Source: an uncultured Coriobacteriaceae bacterium | GTDB taxonomy: Bacteria > Actinomycetota > Coriobacteriia > Coriobacteriales > Atopobiaceae | Direction: 5' to 3' | Assembly (NCBI GenBank): GCA_948439405.1 | Contig: CAOJNB010000005.1 | Location: 1 to 64,000 of the forward strand | Length of the DNA stretch: 64,000 bases | In this document: positions 18,253 through 25,916 of the stretch, piece after piece | Layout of the letters: every line of letters starts with the position of its first letter | Position numbering within the stretch: position 1 is the first letter of the stretch | Position numbers and translations under genes: made by a program | The notes under the pieces: generated by a model | Seen by the model: only the letters and a program-made list of their open reading frames with translations | The model's database searches: none | What the model was told of the DNA's origin: nothing

Positions 18253-20573
18253 CGCTGCACCTCCCACACGACGCGGGCGAACTCGCGCTTGTTCAGCACG
18301 AGGGAGCGGGCGGTGTTCTCGCGGATGATCGCGGGGAGCATGGCCTCGAGCCTCCTCAGCTCGTCGAGCAGCGCCCCGCCGCCGCTCCCCAGCTCCTCGG
18401 CGATGCCCTCGGCGAGCGGCATGACGCCCCGCTTGTTGTAGGGCACGACGGCCTCGGTGCCGGCCTCGCCGACGCCGATGACGGTGGCCCCGTTGAAGAC
18501 GCCGCCCTTGGCGTACCAGTCGATGCCGAGGGAGGGGATGGAGCCCTTCAGGAGGTCGCCGATCTTCCAGCCCGAGGGGTGGATGGCGAAGTGGGGCAGC
18601 GGGATGTGCGGCCAGGAGAAGGAGAAGTTGAAGAACCCCTTGATGGCGTTCACCGCGTTGGACACGGCGTCGCGGGTCCCGTTGATGGCGTTCGAGATGG
18701 CGTCCTTCGCCCGCCCGAAGATGCCCGAGACGGTCGAGACGATGCCGCCGAGGGCGCCGGAGACGCCCCCGGCTATAGCGCCCCACACCCCTGAGATCAT
18801 GCCCTGGATGCCGCTCATGATGCTGGAGATGCCCTCCTGCATCGCCGAGAAGTCGCCCGTCACGATGCCCTGGATGAGGCCGATGACGGTCTGGAAGATG
18901 CCCTGGATGATCGTCCACGCGTTCGTGATGATGGCCTGGATGACGTTCATGGCCGTGGTGATGTTCGTCATGATCATCGTGAACGCCTGCGTGACTATCT
19001 GGATGAGCGTGGTGATGATGGGCGTGATGACGGGCAGCACCGTGGCCACGATCTGGGAGAGGACCTGCGCGACGGCGTCGATGACGCCCATGATGGCGGC
19101 GACCAGCGACGAGAGCACGGGCTGGATGGCGGCCCACGCCGACATGAGGGCGGCCGAGATCTGCTCCCACGCGGCGGTGAGCGCGGCGCGGAACTCCTCG
19201 CTCGTGGTCCACAGGTAGACGAAGGCCGCGGCCACGGCGGCGACGATGGCGACCACGGGCGCGGCCGCGGCGAGCGTCGCCCCGAAGCCCGCGGCCATGG
19301 CCGCCTGGATGGCCGGGATGACGGTGATGAGGCTGCCCGCGAGGGTGAGCAGCGGCCCCACGGCCGCGAGGATGCCGGCTATCACGACGACGGCCGTCTG
19401 CCCGCCCGACCCGATGCTCGCGAACCACTCCCCGAAGGCCTGCATCACGTTCGCCACGTTCGTCGCGATGTTGAGCAGCGGCTGGCCGAACGGCTCGAGG
19501 GCGCCCGCGATCTCGCGCATGGCGGACTGCGCCTTGGACGCGAAGCTGTCGGAGGCGGCGTCGCCGGCCTCCCCGGCGGCCCCCGCCACGTCCCCGTAGG
19601 CGTCCTCGACGCCCGCGAGGCTGTCGATCATGCCCATGGCGTTGTCCTCGCCGAGGCTCCCCCACAGCTGGGAGGCGAGGCGCGCCTTCTCGTAGCCGTC
19701 GGGCATGGCGGCGAGCTCGCCGAGCACAGCCTCGTAGACCTGCTGCCCGGTCGCCCCTCCCGTCTTCCACGCCTCGAAGAGGTCCTGGGTGCCCTGCGAG
19801 AACGAGCCGATGGACGCCTCCATGCGGCCGTCGCTCAGGCTGGTCTGGAACTCGTTGAGGAAGTCGTTGACCTTGTCGAGCGAGTAGGCGCCGTTCTCGG
19901 CGCCGGCCTGCAAGATCGAGAAGTAGTCGGAGGCCGAGAACCCCATCTCGGCGAAGCGCGGGCCGTACTCGGCGAGGTTGTCGCCGAGCTCGCCGGAGAA
20001 GTCGAGCCCGTTCTGGGCTCCGGCGACGAAGAGGTCCATGGCCTCCCGCGCGTCGAGCCCGAAGCCCTCCATGAGGGCCCCGACGCCGCGCACGGTCTCC
20101 CCGACGTCCATGCCGAGGACGTCCGAGAGCGTGAGGGCGGACTCCGTGACGTAGGCGAGGTCGGCGTCGCTGAGGTCCCCGAGGTTCTGGCGCACGGTCA
20201 CGAGGGCGTCGTCGACGGCCTCGAGGGACGGCCCGAAGCCGTCCTCGTAGATGGACTCCCCGACCTCGCCGAGCGCCTCGGCTTCCTCCTCGGTGAGCCC
20301 GAGGGCCGCCTGGATGCGCGAGGTCGCCTCCTCGTAGTCGGCGGCGGTGTTGAAGGCGGCGCCTCCCGCGGCGGCGATGGGGAGGGTGAGCCCCACCGTG
20401 GCCGCCGTGCCCGCCCCGCGGAGCGCGCCGGAGAGCCGCGTCGCGGCCTCGTCGCCCTCCTTGATGCCCTCCCAGGTGACGCCCTCGAGGCTGTCCTTGA
20501 GCCGACCCACCTGCCCTGGTATGCCCGCGGTGTCGAGCACCGCCTGGATGACGACCGAGCCGTCCGCTGCCAT
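18249..20573 (-). CDS. Tail tape measure protein
   Basis: The longest phage gene, 774 residues. The N-terminal part holds the TP901-type tape-measure region (GVGALMEGFGLDAREAMDLF, then QNGLDFSGELGDNLAEYGP). Hydrophobic segments follow at about residues 395-455 (AVVVIAGILAAVGPLLTLAG and VVAIVAAVAAAFVYLW), then a long repeated hydrophobic/alpha-helical stretch to about 610 (VITPIITTLIQIVTQAF). The length sets tail length; at the usual 0.15 nm per residue this predicts about 115 nm. It follows the chaperone gene by 3 bp on the minus strand. No frameshift is visible. Confidence 0.93.
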   Translation of the reverse strand: MAADGSVVIQAVLDTAGIPGQVGRLKDSLEGVTWEGIKEGDEAATRLSGALRGAGTAATVGLTLPIAAAGGAAFNTAADYEEATSRIQAALGLTEEEAEALGEVGESIYEDGFGPSLEAVDDALVTVRQNLGDLSDADLAYVTESALTLSDVLGMDVGETVRGVGALMEGFGLDAREAMDLFVAGAQNGLDFSGELGDNLAEYGPRFAEMGFSASDYFSILQAGAENGAYSLDKVNDFLNEFQTSLSDGRMEASIGSFSQGTQDLFEAWKTGGATGQQVYEAVLGELAAMPDGYEKARLASQLWGSLGEDNAMGMIDSLAGVEDAYGDVAGAAGEAGDAASDSFASKAQSAMREIAGALEPFGQPLLNIATNVANVMQAFGEWFASIGSGGQTAVVVIAGILAAVGPLLTLAGSLITVIPAIQAAMAAGFGATLAAAAPVVAIVAAVAAAFVYLWTTSEEFRAALTAAWEQISAALMSAWAAIQPVLSSLVAAIMGVIDAVAQVLSQIVATVLPVITPIITTLIQIVTQAFTMIMTNITTAMNVIQAIITNAWTIIQGIFQTVIGLIQGIVTGDFSAMQEGISSIMSGIQGMISGVWGAIAGGVSGALGGIVSTVSGIFGRAKDAISNAINGTRDAVSNAVNAIKGFFNFSFSWPHIPLPHFAIHPSGWKIGDLLKGSIPSLGIDWYAKGGVFNGATVIGVGEAGTEAVVPYNKRGVMPLAEGIAEELGSGGGALLDELRRLEAMLPAIIRENTARSLVLNKREFARVVWEVQR

Positions 20574-20576
20574 GGG

Positions 20577-21236
20577 CTACACCGCCTTCCGCCTGAGCGC
20601 CTCGAAGGCGCCGATCATCGCCGCGTCCGTCCCGGCCGCCGCGTCCCGCCCGCGCCCGCTCCCGCGGCCGAGCGCGAGGGCGCGGTGGAGCCGGTCCCAC
20701 TCCTCGACGGCCTTCCGGTTGTGCTTGGTCGGCTTCGGGCGCGTCCTGGGGTCCCGGTAGTGGATGGCCCGGCCGAGCGGCGTCTCGACGGGGCAGGCTG
20801 CCACGAGGGCGACGAACTCGGCGAAGGGTATCGTGCCGGCGTCCGCGTCCCAGTCCACGCCGTAGGCCATGCGAAGGCTCGCGCGGATGGCGGCGGCGTC
20901 CTCTTCCGGGTCCCAGAGCGGCCTCTCGTGCGGGCGGCTCCCGGACAGGTCCACGCCGCACACGTCCCAGACGGCCCGGTCGACGAGCCTGCCGAACTCG
21001 CGGCGGTCGTAGTCGCACGCCGTGTAGGCGTCCTGCCAGGACACGAAGATGGCCTCGAGGACGCGCTCGCCGCGCCGCTCCCCGGGCTCCTCCGGGCCCT
21101 GCAGGAGGCGCACGAGCCCGAGCACCGTGGCGGCGTCGTCGCGCACGAGGACCTCCTCGCCGCGCCACGGGTAGCGCACCGCGGTGCCGCCGTCCGCGAG
21201 GCGGACGCGCCCGGTCGTGAGGTCGGTGCCTATCAC
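20577..21236 (-). CDS. Gp15-like tail assembly protein
   Basis: A 219-residue protein with a GTG start (VIGTDLTTGRVRLADGG) that overlaps the previous stop as GTGA (21233-21236). The middle contains FVSWQDAYTACDYDRREFG and ends with a basic tail (KPTKHNRKAVEEWDRLHR). Size and place, immediately before the tape measure, match the bacteriophage Gp15 family, thought to act as the second tail assembly chaperone. The chaperone pair in many phages is made by programmed frameshift; here the second gene has its own start, so ordinary translational coupling is more likely. Confidence 0.72.
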   Translation of the reverse strand: MIGTDLTTGRVRLADGGTAVRYPWRGEEVLVRDDAATVLGLVRLLQGPEEPGERRGERVLEAIFVSWQDAYTACDYDRREFGRLVDRAVWDVCGVDLSGSRPHERPLWDPEEDAAAIRASLRMAYGVDWDADAGTIPFAEFVALVAACPVETPLGRAIHYRDPRTRPKPTKHNRKAVEEWDRLHRALALGRGSGRGRDAAAGTDAAMIGAFEALRRKAV

Positions 21237-21721
21237 CTGAGGTGCTTCCCCCTGGGAGCTCCCGCGGCGCGGGCCATGCGCTCGAGGCCGTCGCGCTGCT
21301 CGGAGTAGTAGAGGCCGCAGGCGCGCAGCTGCTCGCTCGTCGCCTTGCGCCCGAGCATGGTGAGGAACGTCGCCATGACCTCGCCGAGCGCGTTCGTGTA
21401 GGCGGCCGGGTCCACCGGCTCGCCGTCGCCCATCCAGGCGAGGAGCGCGTCGTAGCCCTCCTCGTCGATGAAGGTGACGATGACGCGCTTCTCGAGCCGC
21501 GCGAGCTGGTCCGCGAGGCCCGCCCGCTCCTCCTCCCCGACGGCCCCGTCGAGCGCGCGCGAGACGGCCTGGGCGCGGTCGATGGCGTTGGCGACCTTGC
21601 CGAGCATCCCCTCGATCGAGCGGTCGTCGAACCACACGCGGAAGCGCGGGGTGTCCGGGTTCTCCGCCGGGTCCTCGAAGTAGACGTCCTCGTAGGGACG
21701 CTGAAGGCGCAGCACCTGCAC
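21233..21721 (-). CDS. Tail assembly chaperone
   Basis: A 162-residue protein with a GTG start at 21721 preceded by GGGAGGAG. It starts VQVLRLQRPYEDVYFED, and the helical remainder includes LGKVANAIDRAQAVSRALDG and YTNALGEVMATFLTMLGRK, typical of the first chaperone in Gp15-type tail modules. It lies after the tail tube gene and a strong hairpin and directly before the Gp15-like gene. Chaperones of this kind coat the tape measure during tail growth. Assignment rests mainly on gene order and size. Confidence 0.7.
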   Translation of the reverse strand: MQVLRLQRPYEDVYFEDPAENPDTPRFRVWFDDRSIEGMLGKVANAIDRAQAVSRALDGAVGEEERAGLADQLARLEKRVIVTFIDEEGYDALLAWMGDGEPVDPAAYTNALGEVMATFLTMLGRKATSEQLRACGLYYSEQRDGLERMARAAGAPRGKHLR

Positions 21722-21751
21722 GGTCTCTCCTCCCTTGCCGGGCGTACGGGG

Positions 21752-21787
21752 AGGGGGCGCGGGCCGTGAGCGGAGCCCGCGCCCCCT
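21752..21787 (-). terminator. Hairpin between the tail tube gene and the chaperone gene
   Basis: A 13-bp perfect GC-rich stem (21752-21764 with 21775-21787) and ten-base loop lie 26 bp after the tail tube stop. It probably works as a partial terminator or RNA stabiliser so that the tube protein is made in excess over chaperone and tape measure. Confidence 0.75.
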
Positions 21788-21813
21788 GGGGAGGAGCCTA
21801 TGGGAGGTGTCGC

Positions 21814-22563
21814 CTAGGACTCGAGCTGCTCGGAGTCGTCGTCGCCCGAGCCGGGGGCGGCGCTCACGGTGACCTTCACGACCTTGAGGACGGAGGGCTT
21901 TGCCGCGCAGCGGACGGTGAGCTGGGTCTCGCCGGCGGAGACGCCGGTGACGTTGCCGTCCGCGTCGACGGTGGCCACGGAGCGGTCCTCGACCCCGTAG
22001 AAGCACTTGGGGTTGGCGTCCGTCGGGGAGACGGTCGCGGTGACCGACGTAGGCGCCCCGACGGTGGCGGTGACGTCGGTCACCTCGACAGCGGTCGGGA
22101 GCTTGAGCTTGTTCGCCGCGGTGAGGGTGGGGGAGCCCGAGGTGGCGATGGTGCAGGTGAAGCTGCCGAGCGCGGAGGCCTCGCCCTGCGCGGAGCCGGG
22201 CACGAGGTTGAGCAGCGTGCACCTGCCCTCGATTACGTCGCCGTTGGGGTGGGTGTGGCGGAAGCGGGTGACGCGGTCGTCGCCGGTCATGAGGGCGCGC
22301 CCCGCGATGAAGTCCTGGGCGGGGTCGCCGTAGCAGCGGTCGCCCTCGACCTCGTACTGGATCTGGTTGGACTGGACGGTCGTGGACGGGACGCCGTAGC
22401 CGTCGTAGTAGTCCTTGTCCTCGGTGCTCTCGTTCGCCGACGGGGCGATGGAGGTGATGCCGGTGGCGAGCGGCATGTAGGTCGGCTCCGCCGCCTCCGG
22501 GGTGACGTCGATCTCGAGGGCGGACGTGTAGTTCTGCGCGAACGCGAGGTCGGTCTGCGCCAT
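21814..22563 (-). CDS. Major tail tube protein with Ig-like domain
   Basis: A 249-residue protein. The first ~150 residues (MAQTDLAFAQNYTSALEIDV, then DKDYYDGYGVPSTTVQSNQI and GRALMTGDDRVTRF) are a phage tail tube domain. From about residue 155 a bacterial Ig-like (BIG2) domain follows (VTDVTATVGAPTSVTATVSP, then VATVDADGNVTGVSAGETQL), probably displayed on the tail surface for weak binding to carbohydrates. The C-terminus is acidic (GDDDSEQLES). The ATG at 22563 has AAAGGAA upstream. Expression is expected to be high, in line with the hairpin after the gene. Confidence 0.9.
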   Translation of the reverse strand: MAQTDLAFAQNYTSALEIDVTPEAAEPTYMPLATGITSIAPSANESTEDKDYYDGYGVPSTTVQSNQIQYEVEGDRCYGDPAQDFIAGRALMTGDDRVTRFRHTHPNGDVIEGRCTLLNLVPGSAQGEASALGSFTCTIATSGSPTLTAANKLKLPTAVEVTDVTATVGAPTSVTATVSPTDANPKCFYGVEDRSVATVDADGNVTGVSAGETQLTVRCAAKPSVLKVVKVTVSAAPGSGDDDSEQLES

Positions 22564-22578
22564 GGTCGGTTCCTTTCC

Positions 22579-22974
22579 CTATCTCCTGATGATCTTGGTG
22601 ACGAGGCGGACCGCCCAGACGTGGCGGCGGTCCGTCCCGATGGTGAGCCTCTCGACGTCGCCGTCCTGCTCGGCCGCGCCGCAGGCCTCGTACGAGCCGT
22701 TCGCGCTCGACAGGTCGGCGGAGCGCAGGACGCGCGCCGCCTCGTCGCACAGCTCCATCGGCCCGTACTCGTCGAGGCCCTTCGCGATGACCTGGACGTA
22801 GCAGTCGAGCTGGCGGCGCCCGTCCATGTAGGTGCGTCGGGTCACGGACGGCATGAGGCGCACCACGACGCCGTCCTTGCCGTCGAGGCGGGACAGCGGC
22901 TGCGTGGTGACGCCCTCCATCCCGGCCGCCCGCAGCGCGCCGGCGGCGACCTCGCAGATGTCGATTCCCTCCAT
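22579..22974 (-). CDS. Phage minor capsid/tail-terminator protein
   Basis: A 131-residue protein (MEGIDICEVAAGALRAAGME, later TYMDGRRQLDCYVQVIAKG). It is the last head-tail joining gene before the tail tube. Size, order and the central QLDCYVQV strand pattern match tail-terminator or minor-capsid proteins of Gram-positive siphophages. It would cap the tail tube and join it to the head. No diagnostic residue can be pointed to, so the role is inferred chiefly from position. Confidence 0.65.
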   Translation of the reverse strand: MEGIDICEVAAGALRAAGMEGVTTQPLSRLDGKDGVVVRLMPSVTRRTYMDGRRQLDCYVQVIAKGLDEYGPMELCDEAARVLRSADLSSANGSYEACGAAEQDGDVERLTIGTDRRHVWAVRLVTKIIRR

Positions 22975-22977
22975 GGG

Positions 22978-23331
22978 CTACCCCTCCGTCATGAGCTTGG
23001 CCGCGAACTCGCGCCAGGCGTCCCCGCGCTCGCGCTTGGCCGCCTCGGTCCATCCGCTCGTGGCGCGCGGGTTCTTCTCCTTCCGGATGCTTTCGGCCGG
23101 CATGTCGTGGACCGTCCTCGCGTAGGGCGTCGACCACTCGATGGTCCCCGCCCCGTAGTCGCTCGCGAGCGGCTCGGAGTCGCGCAGCGTCCCCTCGTCG
23201 ACGGGCACGTAGTCGCGCATCTCGAAGGCGACGCGGCGGGCGAAGGCCTCCTGCTTGCCTGCGAGGGCCCTGCGGGAGAGCCTGCGCTCGAGCTTCGAGA
23301 GGTCGACCCTCGTCCTCGCGCCCCCGCTCAC
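22978..23331 (-). CDS. Phage minor capsid protein (HK97 gp10-like place)
   Basis: A 117-residue protein with a GTG start, overlapping the previous stop by 4 bp. It contains the strongly family-like region YVPVDEGTLRDSEPLASDYG followed by WSTPYARTVHDMP, seen in the minor capsid/head-tail joining proteins of many Firmicutes and actinobacterial phages. The protein is basic at the N-terminus (DLSKLERRLSRRALAGKQEA). It probably takes part in the neck between connector and tail terminator. Confidence 0.75.
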   Translation of the reverse strand: MSGGARTRVDLSKLERRLSRRALAGKQEAFARRVAFEMRDYVPVDEGTLRDSEPLASDYGAGTIEWSTPYARTVHDMPAESIRKEKNPRATSGWTEAAKRERGDAWREFAAKLMTEG

Positions 23332-23651
23332 GTGACGTCCAGCTCCCAGTGGTGCGGCGTCCCGTCGGGGTTGTCGATGCGGGACGCCTTGGCCACGGCG
23401 TGGTCCTCGCCGTCGAAGCGCACGAGGTCGCCCTCGACGAGACCGCCGGCGTACTCGGTGGCGTCCACGAGGACGCGCGCCGTGCAGCCCGCGGTGAGCT
23501 GCCAGTCGTTGGGGGAGAGCTGGCCGGCGCGGTCGACGCGGCACCTCGGCACCGCGACGGGCTCGGAGAACCCTCCCTCCGCCTGGCGGAGGACCTCGAC
23601 CGCCTCGCGGCGGACGAGCGCGGGGATGGGCGGGAACCTCACGGCGCTCAC
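23328..23651 (-). CDS. Phage minor capsid/head-tail connector protein
   Basis: A 107-residue protein with a GTG start at 23651, overlapping the gene before by 4 bp. It begins VSAVRFPPIPALVRREAVEV and contains CRVDRAGQLSPNDWQLTAGC and YAGGLVEGDLVRFDGEDHAV, the pattern of the small putative minor capsid family found between the connector and gp10-like genes. It is likely a head completion (stopper) protein. Function is inferred from order and size. Confidence 0.68.
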   Translation of the reverse strand: MSAVRFPPIPALVRREAVEVLRQAEGGFSEPVAVPRCRVDRAGQLSPNDWQLTAGCTARVLVDATEYAGGLVEGDLVRFDGEDHAVAKASRIDNPDGTPHHWELDVT

Positions 23652-24001
23652 CCCAGCCCCATGTGGAGGAGCCCCGAGCCCGCGAGCTCGGCGTCTATCG
23701 CCCGGGCCAGGTCGGCCTCGTAGGAGGAGCCCGACCCGGAGCCGCCGAAGCTCATGGACACCGTGCCGGCCGACAGCGAGGAGAGCGAGACGGCGCCTCC
23801 GCCGAGCCCGTAGGCGGCGTCGACGTCGACGGCCGCGCACACGGCGCGGCGCCACGCCCTCGGGGCCTCGGACGGGTCGTTCGGCCAGATGCGCCTGCGC
23901 ACGGCCGCGCGGGCGCGGGGGAGGGCGGCCTCGAAGCCGTCCTCCCCGAGCGTCCCGCCGCGGCCGGCGTAGAAGGCGTATGTGACCTTGGGCTCGGCCA
24001 T
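23648..24001 (-). CDS. Head-tail connector (adaptor) protein
   Basis: A 117-residue protein directly after the major capsid gene (4 bp gap). It begins MAEPKVTYAFYAGRGGTLGE and contains FEAALPRARAAVRRRIWPND, a motif also seen in phage head-tail connectors placed after the capsid. A glycine/serine-rich stretch (SFGGSGSGSSYEADLARAID) lies near the C-terminus. Probably the adaptor under the portal. Confidence is moderate because the fold cannot be verified from sequence alone. Confidence 0.65.
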   Translation of the reverse strand: MAEPKVTYAFYAGRGGTLGEDGFEAALPRARAAVRRRIWPNDPSEAPRAWRRAVCAAVDVDAAYGLGGGAVSLSSLSAGTVSMSFGGSGSGSSYEADLARAIDAELAGSGLLHMGLG

Positions 24002-24005
24002 CCCG

Positions 24006-24929
24006 CTAGGCGCTCGCGGCCTGGGTGTGGGCGTAGACGAGCGGCTTCTTCTCGGAGAGCACCCAGGCGTCGTGGTAGACGCGGTACTGCCACTTGTGGG
24101 CGTCCTTGTCCTGGTTCACCTCCGGGGCGAAGTAGCGCATCTTCTCGGTGCGCTTCACCTGGCAGACGGCCTCCGGCTTGACGAGCAGGAAGTTCAGCGG
24201 GAGGGCGTTCTTGCCCTTCTCGCCGGTGATGTGGGTCTGGTCGGAGTCGGCGGTCTTGGTCGCGGCGAAGCCGTCGTCGCCGAGCGTGACGGAGGTCACG
24301 AAGCGGCTCGTCGGCACGGTCACGACGCGCATGCCGTCGAAGGTCTCGAAGCGCGCGTCGGGCTGGTCGCCCGCGCCGAAGCGCCAGGGGACGGCGACCT
24401 TGAGCAGGCCCTTGAACGCGGAGGTCACGTAGAGGACGGCGCCGTCGAGCTCGGCGTGCTCCTCGATGGCGGCCTCTGCGTCGAACACGGCCTTGAGGGC
24501 GTCCTTCTCGGCGGTGATCGTCTTGGCCACGGTGGTGCCGGCGTTGCTGGCGTAGGTGGACAGCCGGACCGCGTCCATCTCGGGCACGACGAAGTCGCGC
24601 ACGAACTTGCCGAACATGTTGAGGCTCATGACCTCGAGGGTCTCGGCGTTGTCCATGTCGTCGATGTTGAACGCCTTGCCGCGGTCGAAGCGGAGCGTGT
24701 AGGCCTCCCAGTCGATGGAGGCGTCGCCCTCCGGGAAGCCGGTCGCGCGGTCGTAGTCGCCCAGGCCCTCGATGGTGAGCTTGGGCAGCAGGACGGTGCC
24801 GGCGCTGCCCGCGTCGCGCACCATGTCGGCGTTCTGGCCGTCGAGGTCGCTCGTCACGGACGCGCGCTCGGCGAGCTCGTCGAGCTTCTGGGTGTACAGC
24901 TCCGCCTTGGCGGTGAAGTCGTTTGCCAC
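24006..24929 (-). CDS. Major capsid protein
   Basis: A 307-residue HK97-type capsid protein. It has a GTG start at 24929 with AAGGAG nine bases upstream. The N-terminal arm (MANDFTAKAELYTQKLDELA) is followed by EGLGDYDRATGFPEGDASID and FDRGKAFNIDDMDNAET, a pattern shared by many capsid proteins of Gram-positive siphophages that use a separate scaffold. The C-terminus contains LLVKPEAVCQVKRTEKMRYF. It lies just after the scaffold gene, as expected. Confidence 0.9.
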   Translation of the reverse strand: MANDFTAKAELYTQKLDELAERASVTSDLDGQNADMVRDAGSAGTVLLPKLTIEGLGDYDRATGFPEGDASIDWEAYTLRFDRGKAFNIDDMDNAETLEVMSLNMFGKFVRDFVVPEMDAVRLSTYASNAGTTVAKTITAEKDALKAVFDAEAAIEEHAELDGAVLYVTSAFKGLLKVAVPWRFGAGDQPDARFETFDGMRVVTVPTSRFVTSVTLGDDGFAATKTADSDQTHITGEKGKNALPLNFLLVKPEAVCQVKRTEKMRYFAPEVNQDKDAHKWQYRVYHDAWVLSEKKPLVYAHTQAASA

Positions 24930-24941
24930 TGCTGGTGCTCC

Positions 24942-25481
24942 TTACCTGTACTTGGAGAGGATGCTGTCGACCCTCTCGGCCTCTGCCGCCCCGTCGGCGC
25001 CGCCCTCGGGGGGCAGCCCGGTCGAGCCGGTCTCGCGGGGCTTGGAGAAGAGGAACGGGCACTCGTCCCGGAGCCGGTCGACGTCGCCGTCGTAGTCGTC
25101 GAGGAGCGCCTTGGCCGCCTTGATGGCGCGCTCGTCGGTGCAGCCCGCGAGCTTCAGCTCGTAGGTCGCCCGCTCGTCGGCGCTCCTGGCCTCGAGGTCG
25201 TCCAGCTGGCGCTTGAGCTCGGCTCGCCCCTCCTCGGTCTTGGCCTTCTCGTCGAGCATCGAGCGCAGGCGGGCGATCTCGTCGTCCTTGGCCTGCATGT
25301 CGCGGCGGTACTTCTCGCGGTTGATGCCGGGGTGGCCGTGGGAGTCCTCGACCCCCTCGCCCGCGTCCTCGTCGGACGCGTCCTGGGCGCCTGCCTCGGC
25401 CTCGCGCTCCTCGGCCCCCTTATCGGCCTCCTCGTCGGGCCGGTCCTGGGCCTTGGTCTCTTCCCTCTCCTCGTCTGCCAT
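24942..25481 (-). CDS. Capsid scaffolding protein
   Basis: A 179-residue, very acidic and largely helical protein (EEREETKAQDRPDEEADKGA and a coiled coil around AKDDEIARLRSMLDEKAKTE), as in phage minor structural/DUF4355 scaffolds. It lies upstream of the capsid gene by 12 bp, with an ATG preceded by GGAAGG. Scaffolds organise the procapsid and leave before DNA packaging. The short C-terminus ending in VDSILSKYR probably contacts capsid. Confidence 0.85.
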   Translation of the reverse strand: MADEEREETKAQDRPDEEADKGAEEREAEAGAQDASDEDAGEGVEDSHGHPGINREKYRRDMQAKDDEIARLRSMLDEKAKTEEGRAELKRQLDDLEARSADERATYELKLAGCTDERAIKAAKALLDDYDGDVDRLRDECPFLFSKPRETGSTGLPPEGGADGAAEAERVDSILSKYR

Positions 25482-25593
25482 TCGTGCTCCCTTCCTGGGT
25501 TTGTTGGCGCGCTTCCCTGCGCGGTTCAGGCGGGCCTTTTGCGCATGCCCGGGCGATGGCAGGAAGGTAGCCGTGGTGTCGCCGCGGCATGAA

Positions 25594-25617
25594 AAGGCCG
25601 CCCCGTAGGGCGGCCTT
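25594..25617 (-). terminator. Terminator after the immunity gene
   Basis: A 10-bp stem (25594-25603 with 25608-25617) around a four-base loop is followed on the minus strand by TTTTCA. It is a good intrinsic terminator placed after the MuF-toxin immunity gene and before the scaffold gene. It suggests some separation of terminase-portal-toxin-immunity transcription from the capsid genes. Confidence 0.85.
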
Positions 25618-25633
25618 CGGAGTTGTATCGCGT

Positions 25634-25912
25634 CTAGAGCGGAAGGGGGATGCTTTTTGCACCCCTTGCCTCGTCTTCTATGGGGAGCGAGGGCCTGCCG
25701 AGCGCGGCGGACGGTACGGGCGGCATCGGCTGGCTCGCCTCGCCGGTCCTCTTGTCGATGACTATGGGAGAGCTTCCGGGGACGATGTAGCCCGATGAGT
25801 CCGAAACGTCGAAGAACCAGTGCCGCACTCCCTCGCGTGCGGACGAAATATGCATGCTGCCCCCGACGAGGCTTGCCGCGATCTCGTATGCCTGCCTCAG
25901 CGCCACGTTCAC
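25634..25912 (-). CDS. Putative immunity protein (Imm35/YrhB-like) for the MuF toxin
   Basis: About 92 residues with a GTG start at 25912 and AGGAAGAGG upstream. The sequence HWFFDVSDSSGYIVPGSSPI followed by VIDKRTGEA resembles the W-F-x-Y ... PIxVDKxTGE core of Imm35/YrhB immunity proteins, which often sit beside papain-fold toxins. It begins 4 bp after the stop of the toxin-bearing MuF gene and ends in its own terminator. Base composition is lower in GC than in the capsid genes next to it, a sign of later acquisition with the toxin tail. The immunity role is inferred from motif and context. Confidence 0.7.
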   Translation of the reverse strand: MNVALRQAYEIAASLVGGSMHISSAREGVRHWFFDVSDSSGYIVPGSSPIVIDKRTGEASQPMPPVPSAALGRPSLPIEDEARGAKSIPLPL

Positions 25913-25916
25913 GACG

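Noticed and set aside
21233-21236. Programmed -1/+1 frameshift between the two tail chaperone genes
   Set aside because: No slippery heptamer was seen at the junction, and the second gene has its own GTG start overlapping the stop as GTGA.
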